A stretch of 64,000 nt of DNA from an uncultured Rhizobium sp. Its GTDB lineage: Bacteria; Pseudomonadota; Alphaproteobacteria; Rhizobiales; Rhizobiaceae. Location of the stretch: positions 248,001-312,000 of the forward strand of contig CAMFIE010000001.1 of the NCBI GenBank assembly GCA_945952315.1. Direction: 5' to 3'. Under the pieces are notes generated by a model, which searched no databases, had not been told where the DNA came from, and was given only the letters and a program-made list of their open reading frames with translations. Positions 35,639 through 44,197 of the stretch are shown here, in pieces; within the stretch, counting starts at the first letter, position 1; every line of letters begins with the position of its first letter. A program made the position numbers and the translations under genes.

Positions 35639-36325
35639 TCACAACGCGTGGATAAGGTGTAACAATTCCGGCATGGCGTCAAATGTGGCGTCAGGCGAGA
35701 CGTTGCGAATTTCCTCACGATAGGTTTCCTGTCTCGCATGCGTGCCGCCGGTGAAGAGGAGAACGCGCATGCCTGCGGCTTTTGCGGCCTGAACGCCGGC
35801 GGGACTGTCTTCCACGACGATGCAGTCTTGCGGGGCAAAGCCCATGTCTCGGGCAGCGTGGAGGAAGAGATCGGGCGCGGGCTTGCCGTTTTCCACCATG
35901 CTTGCGGAATAAAGATGCGGTTCAAGCCGGTCGATCAGGCCGGTGATCGAAAGCGCGAGCCGAATGCGCTCCATCTGCGACGAAGAGGCAACACAGCGCT
36001 GATATTCCAGTCTGTCCAGCGTCTCTGCAACCCCGTCGATAGGCCGAAGGCTTTGCCGGAAGCGCGCATAGAGATCGCGCCGCAGCGCCTCGAGAAATGA
36101 AGGGCCCGCCTCCAGACCATAGTGCTGCTTCAGGCAATCGGTGACGGTCGCCAGGCTTCGGCCGAGAAACTGCCGATAGGCATCTTCCTCGGTAATTTCC
36201 GCGCCCGCCTTTTTCATTGCATCGACGAGAACGCTGATCGAGACCGGTTCGCTGTCCACCAGAACGCCGTCGCAATCGAAGATCACGAGTCGGTTTCCGG
36301 TTTCTGGTCTGGTCTTGTCCAGCAT
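35639..36325 (-). CDS. HAD-family hydrolase, beta-phosphoglucomutase/phosphatase type
   Basis: 228 residues. Motif I FDCDGVLVDSEP (nucleophile Asp and acid Asp), motif II VASSS, motif III Lys in ENGKPAPD, motif IV VVEDSPAGVQAAKAAG: a complete active HAD phosphatase with a C1-type cap. In polyol operons such enzymes probably dephosphorylate sugar or polyol phosphates that accumulate; substrate not predictable. Sits between mtlK-like and FGGY kinase genes, with 18- to 30-bp gaps. Confidence 0.88.
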   Translation of the reverse strand: MLDKTRPETGNRLVIFDCDGVLVDSEPVSISVLVDAMKKAGAEITEEDAYRQFLGRSLATVTDCLKQHYGLEAGPSFLEALRRDLYARFRQSLRPIDGVAETLDRLEYQRCVASSSQMERIRLALSITGLIDRLEPHLYSASMVENGKPAPDLFLHAARDMGFAPQDCIVVEDSPAGVQAAKAAGMRVLLFTGGTHARQETYREEIRNVSPDATFDAMPELLHLIHAL

Positions 36326-36355
36326 GGCGAACTCTTGGAAGCGGAACGGACCTTA

Positions 36356-37843
36356 TCAGGCCGGAAGCGCGAGCTGATTGTCAAGGTAGAGCTGAAGCGT
36401 CCTTGCCGTTCCTTGAGCACGCAGTGTTTGCAGCGCATGGGCAAAGGCGCGACGGAAGTGTTCGTTCTTGTTCACGGTTCCGAATACATCCTCTTCCATC
36501 AGGAATATCTCCGGATTGTCACGAGAGGCGAGCGCGGCCTTGTGCAGGCGTTCGGCGTGAACATCATTGAAGGCAATCGGCTTGCCGCTATCGGTTTCCC
36601 CTTCGAAGTAGCGGCACCACAGTGCCGAAACCAGCGAGAGGCCGGTGATGCTTTCATTGCGGGCAAGGCGATCCGCCGTCGATGGCAGGATGAATTTCGG
36701 CTGGCGGTTCGAGCCGTCCTGCGCAAGCCGCGGTATCGTGTCGCCGATCTTCGGGTTGAGGAAACGCCGCTCGATCAGCGCGAAATAGTCGGCGAGGCTG
36801 GTATCCGGCACTGGTGGCACGACCGGAATGATTTCCTCGTTTTCGAGCTTCGCCAGGAAGGCGCGGATCAGCGGATGCTCCATCGCCTCATGCACGAAAT
36901 GCACGTCGAGCAGCGCCGCCGGATAGGCAATCGCCGCATGGCCGCCATTGAGAATGCGGATTTTCATCAGCTCATAGGGAGAGACATCGGACACGAAGGT
37001 CACGCCGACCGTTTCGAAGGCCGGGCGGCCGAGCGGGAAATTGTCCTCCATCACCCATTGCTTGAACTCTTCGCAGAAGACCGGCCATTGATCGGCAATG
37101 CCGAACTGGCTGGCCAGTGCCTCGATCTCGCGGGGGCCGGTGGCGGGCGTGATGCGGTCGACCATGGAATTCGGGAAGGCAACATGAGCGGTCACCCATT
37201 CGGCAAGTTCGGCGCTGACCAGCCGGGCAAGCCCTGCGACCGCATTCATGGTCACCTTGCCATTGTGGGGAATGTTGTCGCAGCTCATGACCGTGAAGGC
37301 GGGAATGCCTGCTGAACGGCGGCGCTGAAGCCCGGCAAGGATCAGGCCGAATACGGTTTTCGGTGCAGCCGGATTGCTGGCATCGGCAACGATTGCCGGA
37401 TGGGCCGGATTGAATGAACCGGAGGCATCGATGAAATAGCCGCCTTCGGTGATCGTCAGCGAGACGATGCGGATCTTGGGATCGGCAAGTGCTGCAATGA
37501 TCGCTTCCGTATCACCGACCGGTAGCATTCCCGCCATCACGCCGGTGACGCGTGCCGCCATCACATTCACGTCCTGCTCCACCACGGTGGTCAGATAATC
37601 CTGCGCGGAAAGCTTGTCGCGCATGGCGGCGTCGGACGGCATGGTGCCTGCACCCAGAATGGCCCAGTCGCGATCCTTGCCCGCATTGAAGAGCGCGTCC
37701 AGATAGACGGCCTGATGGGCGCGATGGAAATTGCCGACCCCGAAATGCAGGATGCCCGGCGAAATCTCTTCGCGCGAATAGGCGGGGACTGCGGCAGTTT
37801 TTGCCACCTGATCGAGCGTCGAGAGCGAGAGGGTGATGGTCAT
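36356..37843 (-). CDS. mtlK: Mannitol 2-dehydrogenase family polyol dehydrogenase
   Basis: 495-residue long-chain (non-zinc) polyol dehydrogenase oxidising D-mannitol to fructose, and often D-arabitol to xylulose, with NAD+. Blocks: HFGVGNFHRAHQAVYLDAL (cofactor), SLTITEGGY, SCDNIPHNG, FPNSMVDRITPAT and KIRILNGGHAAIAYPAAL with the catalytic Lys region. Length matches the family. It follows smoS on the minus strand by 34 bp and is followed by the HAD gene. Naming follows the Rhodobacter smo/mtlK operon. Confidence 0.92.
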   Translation of the reverse strand: MTITLSLSTLDQVAKTAAVPAYSREEISPGILHFGVGNFHRAHQAVYLDALFNAGKDRDWAILGAGTMPSDAAMRDKLSAQDYLTTVVEQDVNVMAARVTGVMAGMLPVGDTEAIIAALADPKIRIVSLTITEGGYFIDASGSFNPAHPAIVADASNPAAPKTVFGLILAGLQRRRSAGIPAFTVMSCDNIPHNGKVTMNAVAGLARLVSAELAEWVTAHVAFPNSMVDRITPATGPREIEALASQFGIADQWPVFCEEFKQWVMEDNFPLGRPAFETVGVTFVSDVSPYELMKIRILNGGHAAIAYPAALLDVHFVHEAMEHPLIRAFLAKLENEEIIPVVPPVPDTSLADYFALIERRFLNPKIGDTIPRLAQDGSNRQPKFILPSTADRLARNESITGLSLVSALWCRYFEGETDSGKPIAFNDVHAERLHKAALASRDNPEIFLMEEDVFGTVNKNEHFRRAFAHALQTLRAQGTARTLQLYLDNQLALPA

Positions 37844-37877
37844 CGTTATACTCCGGCGGGACGGAACCTGTCCCGGT

Positions 37878-38654
37878 TCAGCTCATCCAGTTGCCGCCAT
37901 CGACATTGTATGTCTGGGCGACGATGTAATCGGCTTCATGCGAGGCGAGGAAGATCGCCATGCCGGTCAGGTCTTCCGCCCGTCCCATGCGGCCAAAGGG
38001 AACGGCTTCGCCGACCAGACGCTTCTTTTCGCCAAGCGGGCGGTTTTCATATTTTGCGAAATGGGCATCGACACCGTCCCAATGCTCGCCATCGACCACG
38101 CCGGGCGCAATCGCGTTGACATTGATGCCGTGCTTGATGAGGTCGAGACCGGCTGACTGGGTGAGGCTGATGACAGCCGCCTTCGTCGAGCAGTAGACGG
38201 CAACGAGCGCCTCGCCCCGGCGACCCGCCTGGCTTGCCATATTGATGATCTTGCCGCCCTTGCCACGCGCGATCATGGATTTCGCCGCCGCCTGAAGCGT
38301 GAACAGCGTGCCTGCCACATTGATCGCATAGAGCCGGTCAAAACTTTCGCGGGTGATCTCCACAATGGGTGCCAGATCAAAAAGGGCGGCATTGTTGATC
38401 AGGATGTCGAGGCCACCGGTCTTTTCCTCGACAGTGCGGATTGCCGCGTCGATGGAGGTCTGGCTGGTGACGTCCATTTGCACGGCGTAGGCAGCGGCCC
38501 CAAGTGCCTGCGCTGTTTCGGTCGCGCGCTCCAGATTGATATCGGCAATCGCAACCGTTGCCCCCTCCCGGATATAGGCCTCGGCGAAGGCGCGGCCGAT
38601 TCCGCGGGCAGAACCGGTGATGAGCGCGGATTTTCCCTGAAGGCGGCCGGTCAT
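37878..38654 (-). CDS. smoS: Sorbitol dehydrogenase (SDR family, SmoS-like)
   Basis: 258-residue SDR oxidising D-sorbitol (L-iditol, galactitol) with NAD+. Cofactor loop [23 protein letters not shown], Ser in [17 protein letters not shown] catalytic pair, [13 protein letters not shown] and the C-terminal [18 protein letters not shown], which is nearly the sequence I recall for Rhodobacter sphaeroides SmoS. Overlaps the end of the smoK gene by ATGA, so the two are translationally coupled. Confidence 0.94.
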   Translation of the reverse strand: MTGRLQGKSALITGSARGIGRAFAEAYIREGATVAIADINLERATETAQALGAAAYAVQMDVTSQTSIDAAIRTVEEKTGGLDILINNAALFDLAPIVEITRESFDRLYAINVAGTLFTLQAAAKSMIARGKGGKIINMASQAGRRGEALVAVYCSTKAAVISLTQSAGLDLIKHGINVNAIAPGVVDGEHWDGVDAHFAKYENRPLGEKKRLVGEAVPFGRMGRAEDLTGMAIFLASHEADYIVAQTYNVDGGNWMS

Positions 38655-39649
38655 TGGGCAAGTCCCTGATCGTTGAAACGGTGCAGGCGTTCGCGCTGCG
38701 GGGAGAGATAGACGGTGTCACCATGGCCAACCGGCAGCTCGCCGCTGACCCGGGCATTGACATGACCGATACCGGGTACGTCCACATGCAGGAACGTATC
38801 GGAGCCCAGATGTTCGGCCACGGTCACCACGCCTTTCCACTCACCTTCTGTGGTGGATAGCGTGATATGTTCCGGGCGGATGCCGACGGTCGTTGCCCCG
38901 TGAGCCCGGGCATACTCACCCGTCAGAAGGTTCATCTTCGGCGATCCGATGAAGCCCGCGACAAAGAGATTTGCCGGAGAACGGTAAAGCTCGAGCGGCG
39001 AGCCCACCTGCTCCACCCGACCCTTGTTCAGCACCACGATCTTGTCAGCCATGGTCATGGCTTCCACCTGGTCATGGGTCACGTAGATCATGGTGGTTTT
39101 CAGCTGCTGGTGTAGCTCAGAAATCTCGAGCCGCATGTTGACGCGCAGCGCGGCATCGAGGTTCGAGAGCGGTTCGTCGAACAGGAAGGCAGACGGCTGG
39201 CGCACGATTGCGCGCCCGATGGCCACGCGCTGCCGCTGGCCGCCGGAGAGCTGGCGCGGCTTGCGGTCGAGATAGTCGGTGAGGTTCAGCACCTTTGCAG
39301 CTTCCGTGACCTTGCGGTCGATCTCCGCCTTGTCGAGGCCCGCCATCTTCAGCGGGAAGGCGATATTGGAACGCACGCTCATGTGCGGATAGAGCGCATA
39401 GGACTGGAACACCATCGCAAGGCCGCGTTTTGCCGGCGGCAGGCTGGTGGCATCCACTCCGTCAATCGCGATCTGGCCGCCCGAGACATCCTCGAGGCCT
39501 GCGATCAGGCGCAGGAGCGTGGACTTGCCGCAGCCGGATGGCCCGACGAAGACCACGAATTCACCCTTGTTGATTTCGAGATCCAGTGAAGGAATGACGG
39601 CGGCTTCGCCGAATACCTTCGAGACATTCTTCAGAGAAATGCTGCCCAT
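38651..39649 (-). CDS. smoK: Polyol ABC transporter ATPase (SmoK/MalK type)
   Basis: 332-residue ATPase with the MalK architecture: Walker [11 protein letters not shown]-loop [13 protein letters not shown], signature [15 protein letters not shown], Walker [13 protein letters not shown]-loop [15 protein letters not shown], and a C-terminal TOBE/MOP domain ([10 protein letters not shown]). Start at MGSISLKNV (39649); the upstream extension lies in the intergenic/permease region. Powers uptake of sorbitol/mannitol through SmoF-SmoG. Confidence 0.94.
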   Translation of the reverse strand: MGSISLKNVSKVFGEAAVIPSLDLEINKGEFVVFVGPSGCGKSTLLRLIAGLEDVSGGQIAIDGVDATSLPPAKRGLAMVFQSYALYPHMSVRSNIAFPLKMAGLDKAEIDRKVTEAAKVLNLTDYLDRKPRQLSGGQRQRVAIGRAIVRQPSAFLFDEPLSNLDAALRVNMRLEISELHQQLKTTMIYVTHDQVEAMTMADKIVVLNKGRVEQVGSPLELYRSPANLFVAGFIGSPKMNLLTGEYARAHGATTVGIRPEHITLSTTEGEWKGVVTVAEHLGSDTFLHVDVPGIGHVNARVSGELPVGHGDTVYLSPQRERLHRFNDQGLAQ

Positions 39650-39660
39650 GACTGAGTTCC

Positions 39661-40491
39661 TTATTTGACCGCGCCGAAGGTGAGGCCGCGCACGAGTTGC
39701 TTCTGGGAGAACCATCCGAGAATGAGAACCGGCGCGATGGCCATGGTCGATGCGGCGGAAAGCTTGGCGTAGAAGAGACCTTCAGGGCTCGAATAGGAAG
39801 CAATGAAGGTGGTAAGCGGGGCGGCCTTGGAGGCCGTGAGGTTGAGTGTCCAGAAGGCTTCGTTCCAGGCAAGGATGATGTTGAGCAACACCGTCGATGC
39901 AATGCCGGGAACCGCCATCGGTGCAAGAATATGGGTGATCTCCTTGGCCAGCGACGCCCCGTCCATCCGCGCGGCTTCGAGGATCTCCCCCGGAATTTCG
40001 CGGAAATAGGTGTAGAGCATCCAGACGATGATCGGCAGGTTGATCAGCATCAGCACGAAGACCAGACCGCTGCGGCTGTCGAGGAAGCCGGTATCGCGGA
40101 AGATGAGGTAGACCGGGATCAGCGCGCCGACTGGCGGCATCATCTTGGTCGACAGCATCCACATCAGCACGTCCTTGGTCTTTTTCGTCGGCGAAAAAGC
40201 CATGGCCCAGGCGGCGGGAATGGCAATCAGCAGGCCGAACAGCGTCGAGCCGAGCGAAATCACCACAGAGTTCGAGAAATGCTTGAAATAGTCGGAGCGC
40301 GCCTGCACCTCCGCGTAGTTTTCGAGCGTCCAGTCGAAGAACACGAAGGATGGCGGTGACGCGACCGCCTCAGCCTCGGTCTTGAAGCTGGTGAGGATCG
40401 TCCACAGGATCGGGAAGAAGATCAGAAGCGCGATCACCCAGGCAATGGCCGTGAAGGTGAGCTTGCGAGCGGTTGAAACCTTGCGTGCCAT
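39661..40491 (-). CDS. smoG: Polyol ABC transporter permease (SmoG/MalG type)
   Basis: 276 residues with six predicted helices. Coupling-loop motif [25 protein letters not shown], preceded by FREIPGEIL, and a C-terminal [11 protein letters not shown]. Second permease of the importer, 4 bp after smoF and 11 bp before smoK. Confidence 0.92.
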   Translation of the reverse strand: MARKVSTARKLTFTAIAWVIALLIFFPILWTILTSFKTEAEAVASPPSFVFFDWTLENYAEVQARSDYFKHFSNSVVISLGSTLFGLLIAIPAAWAMAFSPTKKTKDVLMWMLSTKMMPPVGALIPVYLIFRDTGFLDSRSGLVFVLMLINLPIIVWMLYTYFREIPGEILEAARMDGASLAKEITHILAPMAVPGIASTVLLNIILAWNEAFWTLNLTASKAAPLTTFIASYSSPEGLFYAKLSAASTMAIAPVLILGWFSQKQLVRGLTFGAVK

Positions 40492-40495
40492 AGCC

Positions 40496-41368
40496 TTACG
40501 CCTCCAGATTCTTGCCGATCATCCGCATCAGGAAGAAGGCCACGATATTGGCCAGCACCACCGCGACAATGCCGCCGGCCGATGCGCCGCCGATATCAAA
40601 CTGCAGAAGCGCCTGAGCGTAGACGAGATAGGTGATGTTGGTGGTCTGGATGCCCGGCCCGCCATTGGTGGTCACGAGGATTTCGGCAAAGACCGACAGC
40701 AGGAAAATGGTCTGGATCAAGATCACCACGGTGATGGCGCGGGCCATGTGCGGAAGCACGATATAGATGAAGCGGGAGAAGAAGCCTGCGCCGTCCATTT
40801 CCGCCGCTTCCTTCTGTTCTTCGTCCAGCGATTGCAGGGCCGTGAGCAGGATCAGCGTTGCGAAAGGCAGCCATTGCCAGGCGACGATCAGGATGATCGA
40901 CAGCAGCGGCACCTCGGCCAGCCAGTCGAGCGGGGCGAGCCCGACCGACTTTGCGAGCGCTGCAAACAGCCCGTTCACCGGGTTCATGAACATGTTCTTC
41001 CAGACGAGAGCCGAGACCGTGGGCATCACGAAGAAAGGCGCGATCACCAGAATGCGCACGATGCCCTGGCCGAACATCGGCTGATCGAGAAGCAGCGCCA
41101 TCAGGATGCCGCCGATGACGGTGATCAGCAGCACGCCGCCGGTCAGGATCAGCGTATTGGCAAGCGCGGTGAAGAAGGCCGGATCGGTGAGAAAGAACCG
41201 GTAGTTCATCAGGCCCGCATATTCCTCCATGCCGGGCATCAGCAGATTGTAGCGGAGGAAGGAGAAATAGATCGTCATGGCGAGCGGCACGATCATCCAG
41301 CCAAGCAGCAGGAGAACCGAAGGTGCCATCATCAGCCGGGCATGCGAACGTGTATGGAGCGTTGCCAT
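40496..41368 (-). CDS. smoF: Polyol ABC transporter permease (SmoF/MalF type)
   Basis: 290 residues with six helices (first LMMAPSVLLLLGWMIVPLAM), coupling loop EAAEMDGAGFFSRFIYIVLPHMARA and a conserved TNGGPGIQTTNITYLVYAQ. Start chosen at MATLHTRSHA (41368); an ATG nine bases upstream (41377) is possible, the GGGA ribosome site fits 41368 better. The 243-bp gap to smoE contains a hairpin. Confidence 0.9.
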   Translation of the reverse strand: MATLHTRSHARLMMAPSVLLLLGWMIVPLAMTIYFSFLRYNLLMPGMEEYAGLMNYRFFLTDPAFFTALANTLILTGGVLLITVIGGILMALLLDQPMFGQGIVRILVIAPFFVMPTVSALVWKNMFMNPVNGLFAALAKSVGLAPLDWLAEVPLLSIILIVAWQWLPFATLILLTALQSLDEEQKEAAEMDGAGFFSRFIYIVLPHMARAITVVILIQTIFLLSVFAEILVTTNGGPGIQTTNITYLVYAQALLQFDIGGASAGGIVAVVLANIVAFFLMRMIGKNLEA

Positions 41369-41571
41369 GGGTGTCATTCCCGCGTTTTTCTGGGGCGTGC
41401 GTTTGCGGCACGTCACCCGCCGTTCCGGTAAAAAGGTGCTGCGGCAGTGGGCACACAGTCCCCTGATTTGCGCAAGCGGTCCGTCGGTCGGGTTAACAGG
41501 CCGCCGGGTCCGGGGGAACCCGGCGGCATGACCAGCCTGATTTGAAAGGGGCCGGCCTTGGGAGCTTTTGG

Positions 41572-41599
41572 GGAGGGGATGGTGACGATCACCCCCTCC
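41572..41599 (-). terminator. Stem-loop after smoE, probable mRNA-processing or attenuation hairpin
   Basis: Arms GGAGGG (41572-41577) and CCCTCC (41594-41599) continue after a 3-base bulge into GGTG/CACC with a 5-base loop; an additional GGCCGG/CCGGCC pair (41550-41555 and 41598-41603) can form an alternative fold. It lies 12 bases after the smoE stop. This position is common for structures that keep binding-protein mRNA more abundant than permease mRNA. No T-run. Confidence 0.5.
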
Positions 41600-41611
41600 G
41601 GCCGTGCGGGC

Positions 41612-42922
41612 TTACTTGATGTAGCCGGCCTTGGTCATTTCGCGCGTGGTCAGGTCCTGGGCGGCCTTGAGTGCCTGATCCACCGAGATCTGGCCTGCAA
41701 GCGCTGCGGAGAACTGCTGGCCGACAGCGGTGCCGATGCCCTGGAATTCCGGGATCGCCACGAACTGCACGCCGACATAGGGAACCGGCTTCACGGTCGG
41801 CTTGGTCGGATCAGCGGAGTTGATCGAGTCAAGCGTCATCTTCGCGAACGGAGCAGCCTTCTGGTATTCCGGGTTGTTGTAGAGCGAGGTGCGCGTGCCC
41901 GGAGGTACGTTTGCCCAGCCTTCCTTGGAAGCGACGAGTTCGGTGTAAGCCTTGCTGGTTGCCCAGGCGACGAACTTCTCGGCGGCTTCCGCCTTCTGCG
42001 TGCCAGCCGGGATGGCGAGGTTCCAGGCCCAGAGCCAGTTGCCACGCTTGCCAAGGCCGGTGTCGGGAGCGAGCGCGAAGCCCACCTTGTCAGCCACCTT
42101 GGATTCCTTCGGGTTGGTCACGAAGGATGCTGCCACGGTCGCATCGATCCACATGCCGCACTTGCCGGACTGGAAGAGCGCCAGGTTTTCGTTGAAGCCG
42201 TTGGAGGAGGCACCGGGAGGGCCGGCTTCGTTCATCAGCTTCACGTAGAAGTCCAGCGTGTTCTTCCATTCGGGCTGGTCGAACTGCGGGTTCCATTTTT
42301 CATCGAACCAGCGGGCCCCGAAGGAGTTGGACGTGGCCGTCAGGAAGGCCATGTTTTCGCCCCAGCCGGCCTTGCCGCGCAGGCAGATGCCGTAGACTTC
42401 ATTGCTTTTGTCGGTGACCTTCTTGGCGGCATCGGCAACGAAGTCCCAGGTCGGGGCGTCGGGCATGGTGATCCCGGCCTTCTCGAACAGGTCCTTGCGA
42501 TACATGATCATCGAGCTTTCGCCATAGAACGGAGCCGCATAAAGCTTGCCGTCCATCGAAATGCCCGAGCGGATCGCCGGCAGCAGGTCATCGACGTCAT
42601 AATCGGCGCCGAGATTGTCGAGCGGCAGCAGCCAGCCCTGCTTGGCCCAGATCGGAACTTCATAAGTGCCGATGGTCATGATGTCGAACTGGCCGCCCTT
42701 GGTGGCGATGTCGGTCGTCACCTTCTGGCGCAGCACGTTTTCTTCGAGCGTCACCCACTCGAGCTTGATGTCCGGGTTCTTGGCGGTGAAGTCATCCGTC
42801 AGCTTCTGCATGCGGATCATGTCGCCATTGTTCACGGTGGCAATCGTAAGGGTCTCGGCATGGGCAATGCCGGAAAGGGTCAGCGCGGCAACTGCGCTGA
42901 GCAGCATGGTCTTCAAAGTCAT
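41612..42922 (-). CDS. smoE: Polyol ABC transporter periplasmic binding protein (SmoE type)
   Basis: 436-residue family-1 solute-binding protein. Sec signal peptide (MLLSAVAALTLSGIAHA), then MQKLTDDFTAKNPDIKLEWV, FDIMTIGTYEVPIW, YAAPFYGESSMIMYRKDLFEKAGI and the sugar-binding-protein wording of the SmoE/mannitol-binding group. ATG at 42922 has an excellent GGGAGGAAG. First gene of the transporter operon; the operator region and SorC-type regulator gene are directly upstream. Confidence 0.93.
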   Translation of the reverse strand: MTLKTMLLSAVAALTLSGIAHAETLTIATVNNGDMIRMQKLTDDFTAKNPDIKLEWVTLEENVLRQKVTTDIATKGGQFDIMTIGTYEVPIWAKQGWLLPLDNLGADYDVDDLLPAIRSGISMDGKLYAAPFYGESSMIMYRKDLFEKAGITMPDAPTWDFVADAAKKVTDKSNEVYGICLRGKAGWGENMAFLTATSNSFGARWFDEKWNPQFDQPEWKNTLDFYVKLMNEAGPPGASSNGFNENLALFQSGKCGMWIDATVAASFVTNPKESKVADKVGFALAPDTGLGKRGNWLWAWNLAIPAGTQKAEAAEKFVAWATSKAYTELVASKEGWANVPPGTRTSLYNNPEYQKAAPFAKMTLDSINSADPTKPTVKPVPYVGVQFVAIPEFQGIGTAVGQQFSAALAGQISVDQALKAAQDLTTREMTKAGYIK

Positions 42923-43043
42923 GTCTTCCTCCCAGAAGAGAATTGGAGTGAGCATCTGCTTCGCTCGAGGGCAAATACTCATTAATTGATGGCGAAAGTC
43001 AACGCAGATTCGATGCTGCACTGCCGAAGGCAGGCCTCAAGTG

Positions 43044-43087
43044 TTTGATCAGACATGTGAAAATATTTGCTCAGACTTTGAGCAAAT
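43044..43087. promoter_or_regulatory. Direct and inverted repeats at the smoE promoter, overlapping the regulator's 3' end
   Basis: Two direct repeats, TTTGATCAGAC (43044-43054) and TTTGCTCAGAC (43066-43076), are 22 bp apart, two helical turns. The second is part of an inverted repeat ATTTGCTCA-N5-TGAGCAAAT (43065-43087). The inverted repeat includes the stop codon and final codons of the SorC-type gene (43071 onward). A likely binding site for that regulator controlling smoE. Confidence 0.6.
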
Positions 43088-44024
43088 GTTCAGCAGTTGC
43101 CTCATCGGTGATCAATGCGTTGATCAAACGGCCGCGTAAGGCGCCCCGGATGGCCGGAAGCTTGCGTGCCCCCTTGGCGACGCCAACCACGGTCGAGCGC
43201 TCGCGGGAAGGGATCGGAACGGAGGCGACCCGTTCATTCACCGGTGCATCGAGCAGCTTGCCGTCACCATCGAACATCCAGCCGCAAATCTCGCCCGAGG
43301 CTCCGCCATCAACGAGGGCCGTCATGGTTTCCGGTTCCAGAAAACCGTCCACACAAAGCGGCGCCGCCGTGCCAAGCTCGCCGATGCCGACAAAGGTCAC
43401 ATCCGCTTCGGCGGCAAGGGCGAGTGCCGAGCGCATCAGCTGCTGCTGGTGCAGGAGTGCCCGCTCTTCCGCGGAAGAGACAAGAACGGGGAGCGGCATC
43501 GGATAGTGACGGGCCTTGATCGCATCCGCCATCGAGAAGATCACGTTGTAATAGGCTGCCGAGCCGTCAGGAGCGATATTGCCGGTCAGGGAAACGATGC
43601 GATGCTGCGGACATTCGATGACGGGGAGCTGGTCGACCGCGGCCTTCAGCGTTCGCCCGGTGCCGATGGCAAGCACGATGGGATCGGTGCGGCGCAGCCA
43701 GCGTTCGACTTCCTGGGCGCAGGCCTCCGCGATGCCGACAGTTGTCGAGGACGATTGCGGATCGGTCGGCACCACATCCACCTGCCTGAGGCCGAACTTG
43801 TCCTTGAGCGCCTTGCCGAGCTCCAGGCAAGCGGCGATCGGATGGTCAAGACGCACCTTGATCAGCCGTTCGGCGACGGCGAGCGAGACGAGTCGCTGGG
43901 CGGACTGACGCGAAATCCCCATGGCGCTCGCGATTTCATCCTGCGTGCGCCCGGCCACGTAATACATCCAGCCTGCCCGCGCGGCATCGTCCAGCCGTCC
44001 CGAACCGTCTGATCGTCTCGCCAT
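43071..44024 (-). CDS. SorC/DeoR-type sugar-binding transcriptional regulator
   Basis: 317 residues: N-terminal HTH (YYVAGRTQDEIASAMGISRQSAQRLVSLAVAE) followed by a SorC sugar-binding domain (LAIGTGRTLKAAVDQLP, VSLTGNIAPDGSAAYYN, FVGIGELG, GASGEICGWMFDGDG). Such proteins sense phosphorylated sugars or polyols and act as activators or repressors. Start at MARRSDGSG (44024) with GGGGAGA. First gene on the minus strand of the polyol locus, 148 bp before smoE; equivalent in place to SmoC of other bacteria. Confidence 0.9.
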   Translation of the reverse strand: MARRSDGSGRLDDAARAGWMYYVAGRTQDEIASAMGISRQSAQRLVSLAVAERLIKVRLDHPIAACLELGKALKDKFGLRQVDVVPTDPQSSSTTVGIAEACAQEVERWLRRTDPIVLAIGTGRTLKAAVDQLPVIECPQHRIVSLTGNIAPDGSAAYYNVIFSMADAIKARHYPMPLPVLVSSAEERALLHQQQLMRSALALAAEADVTFVGIGELGTAAPLCVDGFLEPETMTALVDGGASGEICGWMFDGDGKLLDAPVNERVASVPIPSRERSTVVGVAKGARKLPAIRGALRGRLINALITDEATAEHLLKV

Positions 44025-44197
44025 TGCGCCGTCTCCCCGCATCCATTCTCGTAAAAGAGCTGCCAAGTTTCCGGCGCGCTGTCAAATCCGGGTGTGGGAA
44101 AGGCGAAGAAAGCGCACAGCATCCGTTTTGGCCCGCTGTTTAAAGCTTGGCTAACCATATCCCGATACAAGGGAAGCCTTGGTATTGCGTAGGCAGG

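Noticed and set aside
43021-43033. CTGCC-GAA-GGCAG mini-hairpin before smoE
   Set aside because: 5-bp stem in a region already carrying longer repeats; too short to support as a separate element.
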